This document shows, one piece after another, positions 1-10,800 of a DNA stretch of 30,257 nt. The translations under genes and the position numbers were made by a program. The notes beneath the pieces are model-generated. The model was not told the DNA's origin, did no database searches, and saw only the letters and a list, made by a program, of their open reading frames with translations. The number at the start of each line of letters is the position of its first letter. Positions within the stretch are counted from its first letter, which is position 1. The DNA is from Plantago elongata (Eukaryota; Streptophyta; Magnoliopsida; Lamiales; Plantaginaceae). Where the stretch lies: NCBI GenBank assembly GCA_036897095.1, contig JAYMSP010001627.1, forward strand, positions 1 to 30,257, written 5' to 3'.

Positions 1-520
1 TGTATATATATATATATAAAGTTGTTGGAGGTTTTGTTGGCCAAAGAAATTTGTAAAAAGTTCCATAGATTAGTATTGATTTGTAAAAAAACTCATGGTG
101 GACCAGATGAAAATAGAGTTTACGATTTGACTACTTGCCTAGGTCATAAATTACAATATCTATGGTATAAGACAAAGTATTGAAAAAGGTAAGATATTTT
201 TAGAAGAAAAAAATCAAGTAATTTTTTGTTTTTTCATGATTTTTGAGTTTTAACAGTCTAACCATCCGAGTTTATAAAAACCTCTAAGACTCACATTTTT
301 TATTATATTTTTAATAAATTATGTCATGATTTAAGTTGTTCGCATTGAAACATACAGTTATAGTTTTAACATAGTTTGTAAATGTTTTAAGAAATTATGT
401 GATGGTTTCTATGTGTCGGTATTGTATGTTTCAATTATGGTTTTAACCTCTTTTGTTATGTTTTACTAGGAGATTGTGTGATACTTTTAATGAGCTACAT
501 GATACTTCTAAGATTATTAG
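1..520. other. AT-rich intergenic DNA, edge of a dispersed repeat
   Basis: No gene is visible. The window opens with a short TA run. The first about 100 bases (GTTGTTGGAGGTTTTGTTGG and what follows) resemble, imperfectly, the stretch at about 16976-17060 that follows the second foldback-like element. This may be the flank or outer end of a related dispersed element cut by the window edge. Confidence 0.4.
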
Positions 521-2060
521 GTATAGTTTTAATTGGCATACTAATATCATTAAACCACCATTGAACAAATTTAAAAATTCACGCATGCCATTAAAACAAC
601 AATGAACAAGCTGAAATATAAGCTACTTGCAACATTCAATTATTTCACTATTAAGCATTTAATCATCTAAGGTTTAATAGGAAAAAATTAAAAGAAATGT
701 TCAGTCGGATTTATTTTAGATTGGTGAACTTCGACTTCCTGTCTTTTATTGTTCCAATACTGCAGTGGCACATTTGAAAGATCTATCATCAAACACAATG
801 GTAACATCAATACCTGCTTAAAACATTCAATAACTGGGTTAAAATCATAATGACTCTTACTAAAACTATTGCATTTGTACTTAAAATAATAACAGATAAG
901 AAACAAGAAATAGAAACTAAAAACTAGTAACATTGATGCTTAAAACAACAATTGTGCATATTAAAACTACAACAATGTCCATTAAAATTTAACAAAGCTC
1001 GAACATGCAACACAAGCTAAAACATATAACATTAATACTTAAAACTAGGTCTCTTATAACAATTATAATTTCTCTTATAACTGTAACAAAGCGGGAACAT
1101 GCAACACAAGCTAATAATAGTAAAATAGATGCTTAAAACAATAACGAGGCTTTGAAAACTGTAACAAAACCTCTTCAAACTATAAAAAAAAAATGCAACA
1201 CAACTTAAAATCATAAACAAAGCAGATTAACACTACACAAGCTTAACATTGATACTTACAACAATAACAATGTCTCTTAGAACTATATCAGTGACTCATA
1301 AAATTATAACAAGACAATAATAACTTGCAACAAAAGCTAAAAACATCAAATTGGTTCTTAATACCATAACAGTGGCACTTAAAACTACAACAATGCCTCT
1401 TAAAATTATAATTAGCAGAAACATACAACTCAATTTAAACACATTAATATTGATGCTTAAAACAATAACATTGAATCTGAAATATATAACAATTCATCTT
1501 AAAATTATAACAAAGCAAAATCATGTTGAACAAGCTAAAACTTATGACAATGATTTTTAAAACAATAAGGTGCATGCGAATTTGTTGTTCAAGTATGATA
1601 TATTTATTTTCATACCTGAACATATTCTCAATTATGATTTTCACATCTGACGAGCTAGCCTTTTCATCGCTCTGGATTTGTGGATTTGAACATTATAGCA
1701 ACTGGATCTGAAAGTTTTATTAACATTATTTACAATTTACAGCGGAAGGAATGACGAAAATTTTATATAGAATCCAATATCGTTAATTAATCCCTACCAA
1801 TGAATCATGAAAATTGAACCGAAAATAACGAAACACACACAAGCTGGACACAATGACATCGACGCTTAAAACTATAACAATGACTCGTAAAAATATAATA
1901 ATGCATCTTAAAACTGTAACAAAGCAGAAAATGCAACACAGGCTAAAAATCGTAACAACGGTTATTAAAACAGAAATATGTGTACGAATTTACTGTTCAA
2001 ATATGATAACTTTTTCCGATCTTAACAAATTTTTGGGAATATTTTTTCAGATTTGGGGGG
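520..2060. repeat. Degenerate AT-rich higher-order tandem repeat
   Basis: The basic theme is about 20 bases, variants of CTTAAAACTATAACAATG, repeated many times with heavy divergence. A second landmark, variants of ATGCAACACAAGCTAAAA, recurs near 1005, 1100, 1194, 1329, 1422, 1522 and 1929, so blocks of roughly 95-135 bases are superimposed. On a larger scale the stretch 1566-1660 (TTGTTGTTCAAGTATGAT up to GAGCTAGCC) reappears about 410 bases later at 1970-2066. Short open frames on both strands here are rich in K, I, T or F, C, Y and follow the repeat rather than any protein family. I see no gene in it. Confidence 0.6.
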
Positions 2061-2065
2061 CTAGC

Positions 2066-2429
2066 TTTTTTTTTTTTTTTTTTGGACAACTTTTCTTTGA
2101 TTAATTGATCATCAAAGTAAAATCACACAGGTTTATAGAAACCCGTGTACAAGACGAAGAGTTAAGAGCCAACAGAAAACAAATTACCCAATACAAAAGG
2201 AAACTACAACTTAAACAAAAAAATCCAATCAAAGAAGACACTATTCGAGAAAGCTGAAGACAAAAACATCTGAGAATTGCAAATCACATTATCATTGCCC
2301 TCATCCTGAATTAGAAGATACTTGAGATGCCAACCAGCCAAGACCAGATTCATGTTAACTGTCGACATTATTCAATAGATCCTCCAAACAAGTCGAGCCT
2401 AGAACTGAGTTGAAGATACAAGTCAGGAA
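2066..2429 (-). mobile_element. 5'-truncated LINE-like insertion (3' end plus poly-A)
   Basis: On the minus strand this reads as about 345 bases of non-repeat sequence ending in GTTGTCC followed by an 18-A tail (T run at 2066-2083 on the plus strand). The heptamer CTAGCTT flanks it on both sides (2061-2067 and 2430-2436), as expected of a target-site duplication. Removing the insertion rejoins a sequence matching the copy at 1650-1690 (GCTAGC, then a ...GGATTTG... stretch), which supports insertion into an older duplicated repeat. A one-sided A tail and 5' truncation are typical of L1-type non-LTR retrotransposons. No intact coding domain is left, so the class is an inference; a processed transcript is the alternative. 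Confidence 0.5.
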
Positions 2430-2602
2430 CTAGCTTCTTCTTTGTTATGGATTTGAAGTTTTAAATATCTTTGCAACTAGATTTAAAAAATTTAAACAAC
2501 AAATCATGAAAATTAAATTGCAATTCTTAAAAAGTACACAAAAACATACACAAAGCACGCACAAAAGCTTACCAAAGATGTAGTGATTTGTACCAGATTC
2601 AT

Positions 2603-2728
2603 CTCCATGGAAGCTAGTTTTTTTTGTTTTAAACGGCTAAAGGGTGACTCGAACCCCCCGACCTATTGGTTGGAGGTGAAGCATCATACCAACTGAGCTG
2701 CGCTTCGTTGTCCTCCATGGAAGCTAGT
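2603..2728 (-). mobile_element. Very short tRNA-derived SINE with 16-bp target duplication
   Basis: The inserted unit is 2619-2712, only 94 bases, on the minus strand. It has a pol III A box (GCTCAGTTGGTA, within 2685-2705) and a B box (GGTTCGAGTCA, about 2645-2655), i.e. a tRNA-like head, then a short linker ending in AAAACAAAAAAA. The 16-mer CTCCATGGAAGCTAGT occurs perfectly on both sides (2603-2618 and 2713-2728). The perfect duplication implies a fairly recent insertion. There is almost no tRNA-unrelated body, unlike most plant SINEs of 100-350 bases. It is not a functional tRNA: the acceptor arms do not pair and the anticodon region is not tRNA-like. Confidence 0.85.
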
Positions 2729-3700
2729 ATGTTGGAATCAAGTGGAAACGAGGTGGAAACTTGCAATATCCGGCAAATTTGAGAGTAGAATCGCGATTGA
2801 ACGGCGAATTTTTGAGAGAAACACATAGTAGAATGTTTTTTTTTTTGTACGTTTTTGTGTTTTTCAGCCTTTTTTTGGTCCTTATATAGACAAATCGGTC
2901 CGGTCTGATTACTCAAAAACTGCACGTCTGGTCCATATTAACCGATTTTTACATGAAAATTAAAATTTTCTAATCTATAGGAAAATTTTATCTTATAGCA
3001 TATACTACTCATGGTATAATTTATTTATTAGTTCTCCTAGATTTAAAGTCAACATAGTATTTGGTACAACATATTACTTAGGATCTATTCTATTCAACTG
3101 AAATTTACAGAACTATAAACTGAATTTTTATTTTACAATTAATAAAATTTAAGTTTAATTTTAAATTAATCAAGAATTATATCGGTGGAATTTAATTCAA
3201 TTGAACTAGGAGACCATTTTTATATAGTTTTGAATATATTATGTTGATATACTCGTAGGAAGAAAAAAAAATCAAGATAATTTGATCCGAACAATTTTTT
3301 TTCGTTCCTAGTCTAAATACATCTAAGATGATTTCTGAGCCAGTTATTGACTTTTAAGCCTCTGTTATCTTCAATCCAAACTAAATTGAATGGAAAGGAA
3401 TAAAATTAGACTGGAAGAGAGCCTAAATCTAAACACATCAAATATGATTTTGATAAATGGTTTTGACTTTTGAGGCTCTAAACTTCTTCGCTCTCTCTAT
3501 CTTCACTTGGTTTTCATAAACTAGCCTTCAGAAATCCGAATAACACAGAATAATAATTGACCATCACGTAGACGTGTAATTTATTGGACCCAACTAAAAG
3601 TTCAGTCAAGATTGGGTTGCTTAGAGACTGATCGCAGGCCTCACATTCATCTCTACTTCGAAATCAACATCTTACATCTTTTCCGGTCACTGATTTTGTC
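2729..3700. other. Intergenic, no gene seen; diverged local duplication
   Basis: This is AT-rich sequence. Two blocks at about 3308-3372 and 3420-3490 resemble each other (TCTAAA-ACATC, then GATT, then TTGACTTTT and a GCCTC or GGCTC end), about 118 bases apart and clearly diverged, suggesting an old local duplication or a decayed element. Open frames here are short and unconvincing. Confidence 0.4.
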
Positions 3701-4669
3701 GAGGCACAGAAATCATGTTAGACTCCTTTGCATACATCCAGAATAGAATCAACAGTACCGTTCAACCTCAGAAGAAAATGTCAGCAGGAAGAGCAACAAA
3801 ACAAGCATTCAAGTTCCAGAGCATTGTTACATTTAAGCAACCAAAGAAGAGATCTATGTGAGGGAACCATCCTCGTTCAATGGGAGAATACATGCCCCCA
3901 GGTTCCAAATTCATCTAGGAAAGGAGTACCGGACAAGATATAAAAGTAATAGTATGTACAAGAGTCGGTTACAGAAATAAGCTGCAGCGCCAAATACTAC
4001 AGAACCTACTACCATTCTAAAAGTGCTGGTTGTATAATCCAAGGTCCAGCAACCAACAGTCAGAACATTCCTCAGTCTCCACAGCAGGCAGCACATCGGC
4101 AGGCTCTCTGTTGAACATGTACAACAAAGGGGTAAGTTTAATGCCTTGGACTAAAACGAACAAACACACGCACAAATCTAAAGTTTCAAGTTCAACCAGC
4201 TGTGACACTGGAAAAATGAAAGGAAAAGGAAAAGGAAAAAAAGAAAAAGGAAACAGGCAAAAAGAATTATCCTAACACTGGTTATCTGCAAATGCAAAAG
4301 CTTGATCCAAAAGAAGGGGAAAGAAGTTTCTTAAGTCTAGCCACAAATGCACGTCATTGAAAAATGAATTAACTTGAGAACAGTAAAGGATGGACATATT
4401 TGCATTTTTCCGGAGTAGCAAGTGTGAAAACATAAGAGTTGAAAGCCAAACAGCCACAGGTTCAAAGAAAAGAGCAATTGAGTAAAGGCAGAAGTCCCGT
4501 GTTTCACACACAATGTACACTAAACCAATAAATCATACCACCAATAGAAATAATACCAATATATGACTTGTGTATAGGATAATCAACATTATGATGAATA
4601 AGGTCATTACATACTTCTCCGGTGGTTAGCAAAACAGGTTCCCTGTGGAAGGTTGGTCACTCATTCTTT
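3700..4669 (-). other. BRR2A: Probable BRR2 3'UTR with an intron
   Basis: Downstream of the BRR2 stop a strong plant donor reads GAGAA|GTATGTAATG (exon end 4615). A matching acceptor follows at 4210-4208: a long pyrimidine tract (4211-4260, TTTTCC-rich) and CAG|TGTCACAGC. This predicts a 407-base 3'UTR intron (4208-4614) and a non-coding last exon from 4207 to somewhere near 3700. The exon junction would lie 55 bases after the stop. The transcript end is not defined by the sequence. Plus-strand open frames in this stretch resemble no protein I know. Confidence 0.45.
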
Positions 4670-7600
4670 TCAATTGGCATCTTCAGCTCCCTCCTTGACG
4701 TCGATAGTGAAGCTGTACTCCTGGTCACAGCCTAAGTAAGAATCGCACATAAAATAGAGTGTATATGACTTCCTCCCAGGTTCAGCAGGAGCAGTAAAGT
4801 CAAGCTTGACCCTGGACTTCCTCTGGAGCGCGACTCTCTTGATAGCAAGTAGCTGGTTAGTCTTAGTATCACCCACTACCAGCCACCATCCTTCTTCTTT
4901 TGACTTGGGATACCTAGGGGCGTCAACAGGTCCGACCTCAGTCCTACCTTCAAGATCCCGTTCAAGACTTACATGCACGCTAATATCTTCTCCAGCCATC
5001 ACATTATCAATACCTGGTACTTCATAGTTCAACTCAATATTTGGGAACCTATTGCAAAATCTAGCAATATCAATTAACTGGGAATCTGGCATTTGCAATA
5101 GCTCCCGCCTTTCATCATCTTCCATTTCCACTAAATCAAATACAGTCTCAATACTCTTTGGATTTTCCTGGCACTTCTTGGCCAGTTCCTTCGTGAAGTG
5201 CGGCAATTGAAGCAGCATGGAATCACGCTCCCACATTCCTTGTGTTACCATCTGACTTACTTCCATGGCAAGGAGTGCCAAGCTCAGCCATCCACTACTG
5301 GAAATAACATCAACCATGGCCTGAAGCAGCCTGCTAGCATTGACGAGGACCTCTTGTTGATCAGAAGCCAGATTTCCAGCGATCCCCTGCCTGGAGAAAT
5401 GAGCTTGCAGCAGCGCATTTGCCTTAATATGTGGATCAGTGTAATTGGGACTCTCAAAGGAGAAGCGAAGATGATTAATCAGCTTCCGAATTAGTTCTTC
5501 TTCGCCAGGTCTTAATGGAAGCAGTTCATACTCCGATGCTGAAGACAAAATCTCCAGAAGACCCTTCAACTTTGTTTTGGAAGTGAGGGAGGAGCTGAAA
5601 CGCTCGATTGTTGTGTAACTGATATAGTAATAAGAAGCAATCATGCCAAGATTCAACGGCGAGAGCAAGAAATCATCCTCGATTGCCACACATTTACTTT
5701 CTTCTAAAGCACTGATCGTGTTCTCAACAAGATCTGACAAATGATCAGATAGATGTCTGTGACTGACACCCTGAAGGTTATAGTAATTCGGATTCTGAGT
5801 GAGCCTTCTGTACATAAATGTCCAAGTAAGATAGTCAACTGCCTCCTGCTTGTTTTGAATAACCCCTACAACAACTTCTGCATTTATATTATCATGCAGA
5901 TAATGATGCAAATGGCTCTCCACTGGGAATGCTTCATAAAGGAACTTCTTATAATATACTTTACGTGGTGCATGGCAGAGGATGACACATTTTCCTGAAT
6001 CATCAACGAGAGGCCTACTGGCATGACCCATCATCTGTAATAAATCGGTAACTGGGTAATCAGTGTGGGCATTTTCCCTACCGTCATAATATTGTGTTCC
6101 CATAACCACAACCAGATGTGCAGATAGCGAGACCCCCCAGCACATCGAACTGCTTATCACACATACTTGAATACATCCTGTTTCAAACAGTGTCTTAACA
6201 ATATCCTGATCCGCACTAGTAAGCCCCTCGTGCAAGTAGCCAACACCATATTGAATTGTTTCCTTCAACATAGGTTCCTTGATCCTGCTCACAATAGGCT
6301 CCAGCTCTTCAGCAGATTGCAACAAGAAATTTGGTTTTTCATCACTGTCCAAGCTTGAGTAGGTCATCAGATCCACAGCAGTCAAGCGAGCATGCTTCCT
6401 GGTAGGCACAAACACAATTGCAGGCTTGGAATTCTTGGCATGTTGTACAATAGCAGTGTATGTGGGCTTTGTCATGGCTTGCATCCTTGCTTCAAAATTA
6501 GCAATGTCAACACCTTGGATGTGAATTTCAAGAGGAACAGGTCTCACACCGGGAGCGAAATTAAAAAGTCCATGAGACGTGGCCCCAATCCATTCTCCCA
6601 GGTCCTTGGCATTAGCAAGCGAAGTTGATAGGGCCACAATACGGATTTTGTTTTCCAGCTGACTAGCTATGTAACGCATCCTGGAAACAATAACTTCCAA
6701 AACAGGGCCACCTTGGCCACCAATCAGATGGAGCTCATCAATAATAAAGAGACTCACCTGCTGAACATGCTTCCGCTGTTTCCACCTCCGAGATAAAGCA
6801 TCCCATTTCTCAGGAGTGGTAATGATTATTTGACCTTTCTCAAGAAGTTTCAAGTCTGTTGCTGTTTCTCCAGTCAAATTAACCACTCTCATTCCAAGAC
6901 CATCTCCAAACTTTCTCTTCCAGTCATTATATCTCTCCTTTGCTAGGGCTTCAATGGGAGCAACATAGACAGCACGCATCCCACTCTCAGGTCCATTTTG
7001 ATGATTTCTCAGAATGGCAAACTCAGCACATATCGTCTTCCCACTACCAGTCGGAGCAGCAACCAATACATTGTCATCTGAGTTGTACAAGATGGTGAAG
7101 ACCTGGGTCTGAACAGGATTAAAATGCTTGAATTGTTGATATAGGGCTTCATAAGCAGGGTTCCTTAATGCGGTTACTGGAAGAGGTTGCAAATCCAGCA
7201 ACTCTGTTGGGGGTGGATATTTTTCAGGTAGAATAAGGTGCCTGAAAGAAACTGGATGGGTGAACTGTGCTCCAAGCCATCTGTCAGAGATGACATTAAT
7301 GAAGTACTGAGGAGGTAATGGTTCATATATGGGAACCGTAAAACTCAGAGTGTGGTCTTCACCAATGTACTGCTTCTTCAACATGAAGTACTCGTGATGA
7401 AGAATATTCTCCCCATCATTATCCTCAACAATGACCCAGAAGGGCTCCACATACCCATGGACCTTGTCATCCCACTCAAAGTCTGGTGTAATGGTGAGTT
7501 CGACCTTCAAGATAGAGCGAGTGATAGGCTGAACCTGAGCATCCAGGATAAGTTTTGGGAACTGATGAATATGCTTATAGACAGTTCTACCCATTTTAGG

Positions 7601-7840
7601 ATAATGGATAAGTTCTCCAATCTCTTGTGAGGTGAGATCATAATACCTTTCCCAAGCTAAATCTTTCTTTTCCAATTTATTCAAAATCTCATTGAGAATA
7701 TTGAACTGGCGGAGAGGTGTTTGCACACTCCACATTCTCTTGCCAATCATTTTGCACAATTTTAAAGCCTTCTCAGCAAGCTGGGCCCATCCCCTCTTCA
7801 AAACTATCTCAAAAAGTGCTCGCATCAGACGTCCAGCACT
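4670..7840 (-). CDS. BRR2A: BRR2 coding exon 3 (C-terminal cassette and Sec63 domains)
   Basis: This exon has 1056 codons plus TGA at 4672-4670. It holds the rest of the first Sec63 domain, the complete second helicase cassette and the second Sec63 domain, ending in an acidic tail (VKEGAEDAN). In yeast and human this half binds Prp8/Jab1 and other spliceosomal partners and modulates the first cassette. The open frame is uninterrupted. Confidence 0.95.
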   Translation of the reverse strand, partial: SAGRLMRALFEIVLKRGWAQLAEKALKLCKMIGKRMWSVQTPLRQFNILNEILNKLEKKDLAWERYYDLTSQEIGELIHYPKMGRTVYKHIHQFPKLILDAQVQPITRSILKVELTITPDFEWDDKVHGYVEPFWVIVEDNDGENILHHEYFMLKKQYIGEDHTLSFTVPIYEPLPPQYFINVISDRWLGAQFTHPVSFRHLILPEKYPPPTELLDLQPLPVTALRNPAYEALYQQFKHFNPVQTQVFTILYNSDDNVLVAAPTGSGKTICAEFAILRNHQNGPESGMRAVYVAPIEALAKERYNDWKRKFGDGLGMRVVNLTGETATDLKLLEKGQIIITTPEKWDALSRRWKQRKHVQQVSLFIIDELHLIGGQGGPVLEVIVSRMRYIASQLENKIRIVALSTSLANAKDLGEWIGATSHGLFNFAPGVRPVPLEIHIQGVDIANFEARMQAMTKPTYTAIVQHAKNSKPAIVFVPTRKHARLTAVDLMTYSSLDSDEKPNFLLQSAEELEPIVSRIKEPMLKETIQYGVGYLHEGLTSADQDIVKTLFETGCIQVCVISSSMCWGVSLSAHLVVVMGTQYYDGRENAHTDYPVTDLLQMMGHASRPLVDDSGKCVILCHAPRKVYYKKFLYEAFPVESHLHHYLHDNINAEVVVGVIQNKQEAVDYLTWTFMYRRLTQNPNYYNLQGVSHRHLSDHLSDLVENTISALEESKCVAIEDDFLLSPLNLGMIASYYYISYTTIERFSSSLTSKTKLKGLLEILSSASEYELLPLRPGEEELIRKLINHLRFSFESPNYTDPHIKANALLQAHFSRQGIAGNLASDQQEVLVNASRLLQAMVDVISSSGWLSLALLAMEVSQMVTQGMWERDSMLLQLPHFTKELAKKCQENPKSIETVFDLVEMEDDERRELLQMPDSQLIDIARFCNRFPNIELNYEVPGIDNVMAGEDISVHVSLERDLEGRTEVGPVDAPRYPKSKEEGWWLVVGDTKTNQLLAIKRVALQRKSRVKLDFTAPAEPGRKSYTLYFMCDSYLGCDQEYSFTIDVKEGAEDAN

Positions 7841-10800
7841 CTGCACGAGAACAAAATGGGTACAAAATTAATACAATATTACATAGAGTGCACAAAATTG
7901 GTCAGGTACTACATGTAGATGGCATATATGTTACCTGGGTGATAAAAACCATGTCAGACGTCAGTGAAAGTCCTTCAAGCTTTAACTGTGAAATATACGC
8001 TTGAAGTAAGACGTTGATCTTAGCACTAGGCTCCTCCAGACTCTCTTTGACTGGAATAGGGACCTTTTCTAAGAGCTTGGCTAGTTCTAGTTTCTCATCC
8101 TGCCTCACAGTCACATATTTGAACTCTTCGCTCAGAGAAAATAGTCGACATAGCTCAATATCACCCATAGTTGGCTTCAAGTGTTCATTGAATGTTGCAA
8201 TAGTCCCATGAGTAATATAGTAATAGCTAGCAATGCGACCCAAATCAGTAACCTGGAAATATCCACTTTTCCTATCATACTTCACCAAGTTATTCTTGTC
8301 CAGTAGTGTAGCAGCTGAATGAATCTGAGACATCAATACCAAAAATATGAATCCAAAAATAAGAACCAAGTCTAACAATGATAAGGCAAAACTCCCAAAA
8401 CTATGTAAATCAAGACGATAAATATGCTGGTGAAAGAGGCAGGGGGACATCATTGGGCGACGAAGTCTCGATTTAGTTTTGAGACTAATTGGTTTGGGGG
8501 CGGCAGAATAGTTCCCTAAATGTTGAAGTTGGGTTCACAATATGTTCTCATAGCCTAAACACAAGGTGTGGAGTAATTTCAAGTTTCAATGAAATTGCAT
8601 TCTTTCTTATCTAATGAGGATATTAAGCAATTTACCCAGTCAATGATACATTGAAATCAATGGAAATGCCATCACATTTTTAATTTCCATGGCAGTCATA
8701 TTTAGCTCCAAGCTTTCAGTATTTCCTGGATAAATTAACTTCTTTCAAATTTGAATGTTTGTTAGTGTACATAGTAAGATGCTAAATTAAACTAGAATTT
8801 GGTAGTTATGTGCACATAACTTTTTAGTGATGATTCTTGTTCATCGATGATCAAGGCAAACATATTATTTTCTTTATCACTATTTTTACCACTGAATTTT
8901 CGATTATTAGGTTTCCTTTTAGTTCCGCAGTTGGAAACCACTTGAAAAGGTTACTGGGTACATTTTACCCTCATTTAAATTTGGATGATCTCCTTAGTTT
9001 CTTCTACTAACAATTGCCACGAAAAGACAAGTACATACATTTTGAAAGTTAACAGCATAAAAACAGCTCGAGTGGTAGTTAACGCAAGTTAAGCACTCCT
9101 AAAACAACAAATGCAAACTGTCCAGGGCATGCAAATCAGGAGAGGGGAGCCTGATGGACTTAATTTAGTGCTTTATCCCTACCATCCCAACGCATGACAC
9201 ATAAGTAAACAACAACAATCATAAGGGAAGGAACATGATCAACTGTCCGCTGAAAACCCTAATCATATCCTTCCCAAGTCCTGGTGTCCAATACTGCCAT
9301 GTAATATGGAGTAAAGGCCTTTGGGTGATATGCAACTCAAGTTTAGACTAGCAAGACGATGGGCGGGGAAATTTCTATAGCTAGCACATCCAGTATTAGA
9401 AAAGATAGAGATACAGTAAAATCTTTAACAAACGGGAGTATGTATGGTGCTTACCAGATCAGCTCTTCTCTCTTCCAATGTCGGATCTCTCTCCCGAATG
9501 TCTTCTGCCAAACCATAAAGAGTAGGATTTCTAATCATCCGAACAACAAGGTAAGTGTACAAAAGCCATTTGCACGCCTCTCTTGCATTTTGCACGGTTC
9601 CCAGAACAATTTCTGCATTCAACTGATCTGCCAACTTAGACACGAACTGGCTTTCAATAGGAAGCTGCTGATTCATCAAGGACAGATAGTATTGAAGTTC
9701 ACTATGTCCAGTTATAATGATGCCTTCACCATATGTATCATACTGGGGCCTTCCAGCACGACCAAGCATCTGCATGACATCCAGAGGACTTAATTCAGTC
9801 CATGCACCTTTCTCTGGATTGTAGATCTGGGTACCCTTGATAATCACGGTATGAGCAGGCAAGTTGACACCCCATGCAAGGGTGGCTGTAGAAACCAATA
9901 CTTGCACATGCCCATCAGCAAAAAGCTCTTCCACAATTTGCCTGTCAGCTCTAACCATACCTGCATGATGAATGGCAAATCCATACGGTAACAGGTCCTT
10001 CAGATCGTTGCTCTTCACCAGATCTGTTTGACTTTGAAGGATTTCCCTGCTTGCACTATCTTCCCTTAAGAATCTACTAAGAGTATCATTAGCAAGGGCA
10101 GAATCCCGGATGGCACGGCCTGTTTTGGTTGTCTCCTTCCTTGAGTGCACAAATATGAGCACCTGGTGCTTTCCAGCAATACCGATAACTTTCTCATAGC
10201 ACACGTCATTCATCAACTGAAATCTTTGCAAAGGCTTCTTTACAGTTATACCGATATACTGTTGAGCCAGTGGTACAGGCCTGTAGCTGTTATCAAAATG
10301 GAACAGCCCCTTCTTCAAGTCAACTCGTAAAAATGTAGCAACATCCTCATAGTTAGGAAGTGTAGCGGATAATCCAACCAGACGAATGTGTTCTTTGGTA
10401 GTTTCAATTTGTCTAACAGTTCTTGCAATAATGCTTTCCAGTACTGGGCCTCTGTTGTCATGAAGGAGATGAATTTCATCGATAATGAGAAGCTTTACAT
10501 GCTGTGTATATGTCCGATCACCTGATTTTCTTGTGATAATATCCCACTTCTCAGGGGTTGTCACAATGATCTGGGTTTCTTCAATTTGCTGACGGGTCAA
10601 ATTTTGATCCCCACTCAACTCCTTAACCCTGACACCGTAATGCTCCAGACGTTTGGAAAGATTGCCAACAACCTCAGCAACCAAGGCTTTCATAGGCGCA
10701 ACATAGACAACCTTGTAATCGTTATGATTGATTGACCCATCGTCATTCATATTCAGTCCTATCTGCTGAAGTATGGTTAGCATAGCAACATTTGTTTTCC

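Noticed and set aside
2640..2705. A tRNA gene on the minus strand
   Set aside because: The A and B boxes are present, but the acceptor stem does not pair, the anticodon arm is not tRNA-like, and the unit is flanked by a 16-bp target duplication, so it is a SINE.
4670..7840. Loss-of-function changes in the second helicase cassette ([12 protein letters not shown])
   Set aside because: Diverged motifs in the C-terminal cassette are normal for BRR2, whose second cassette does not unwind RNA.
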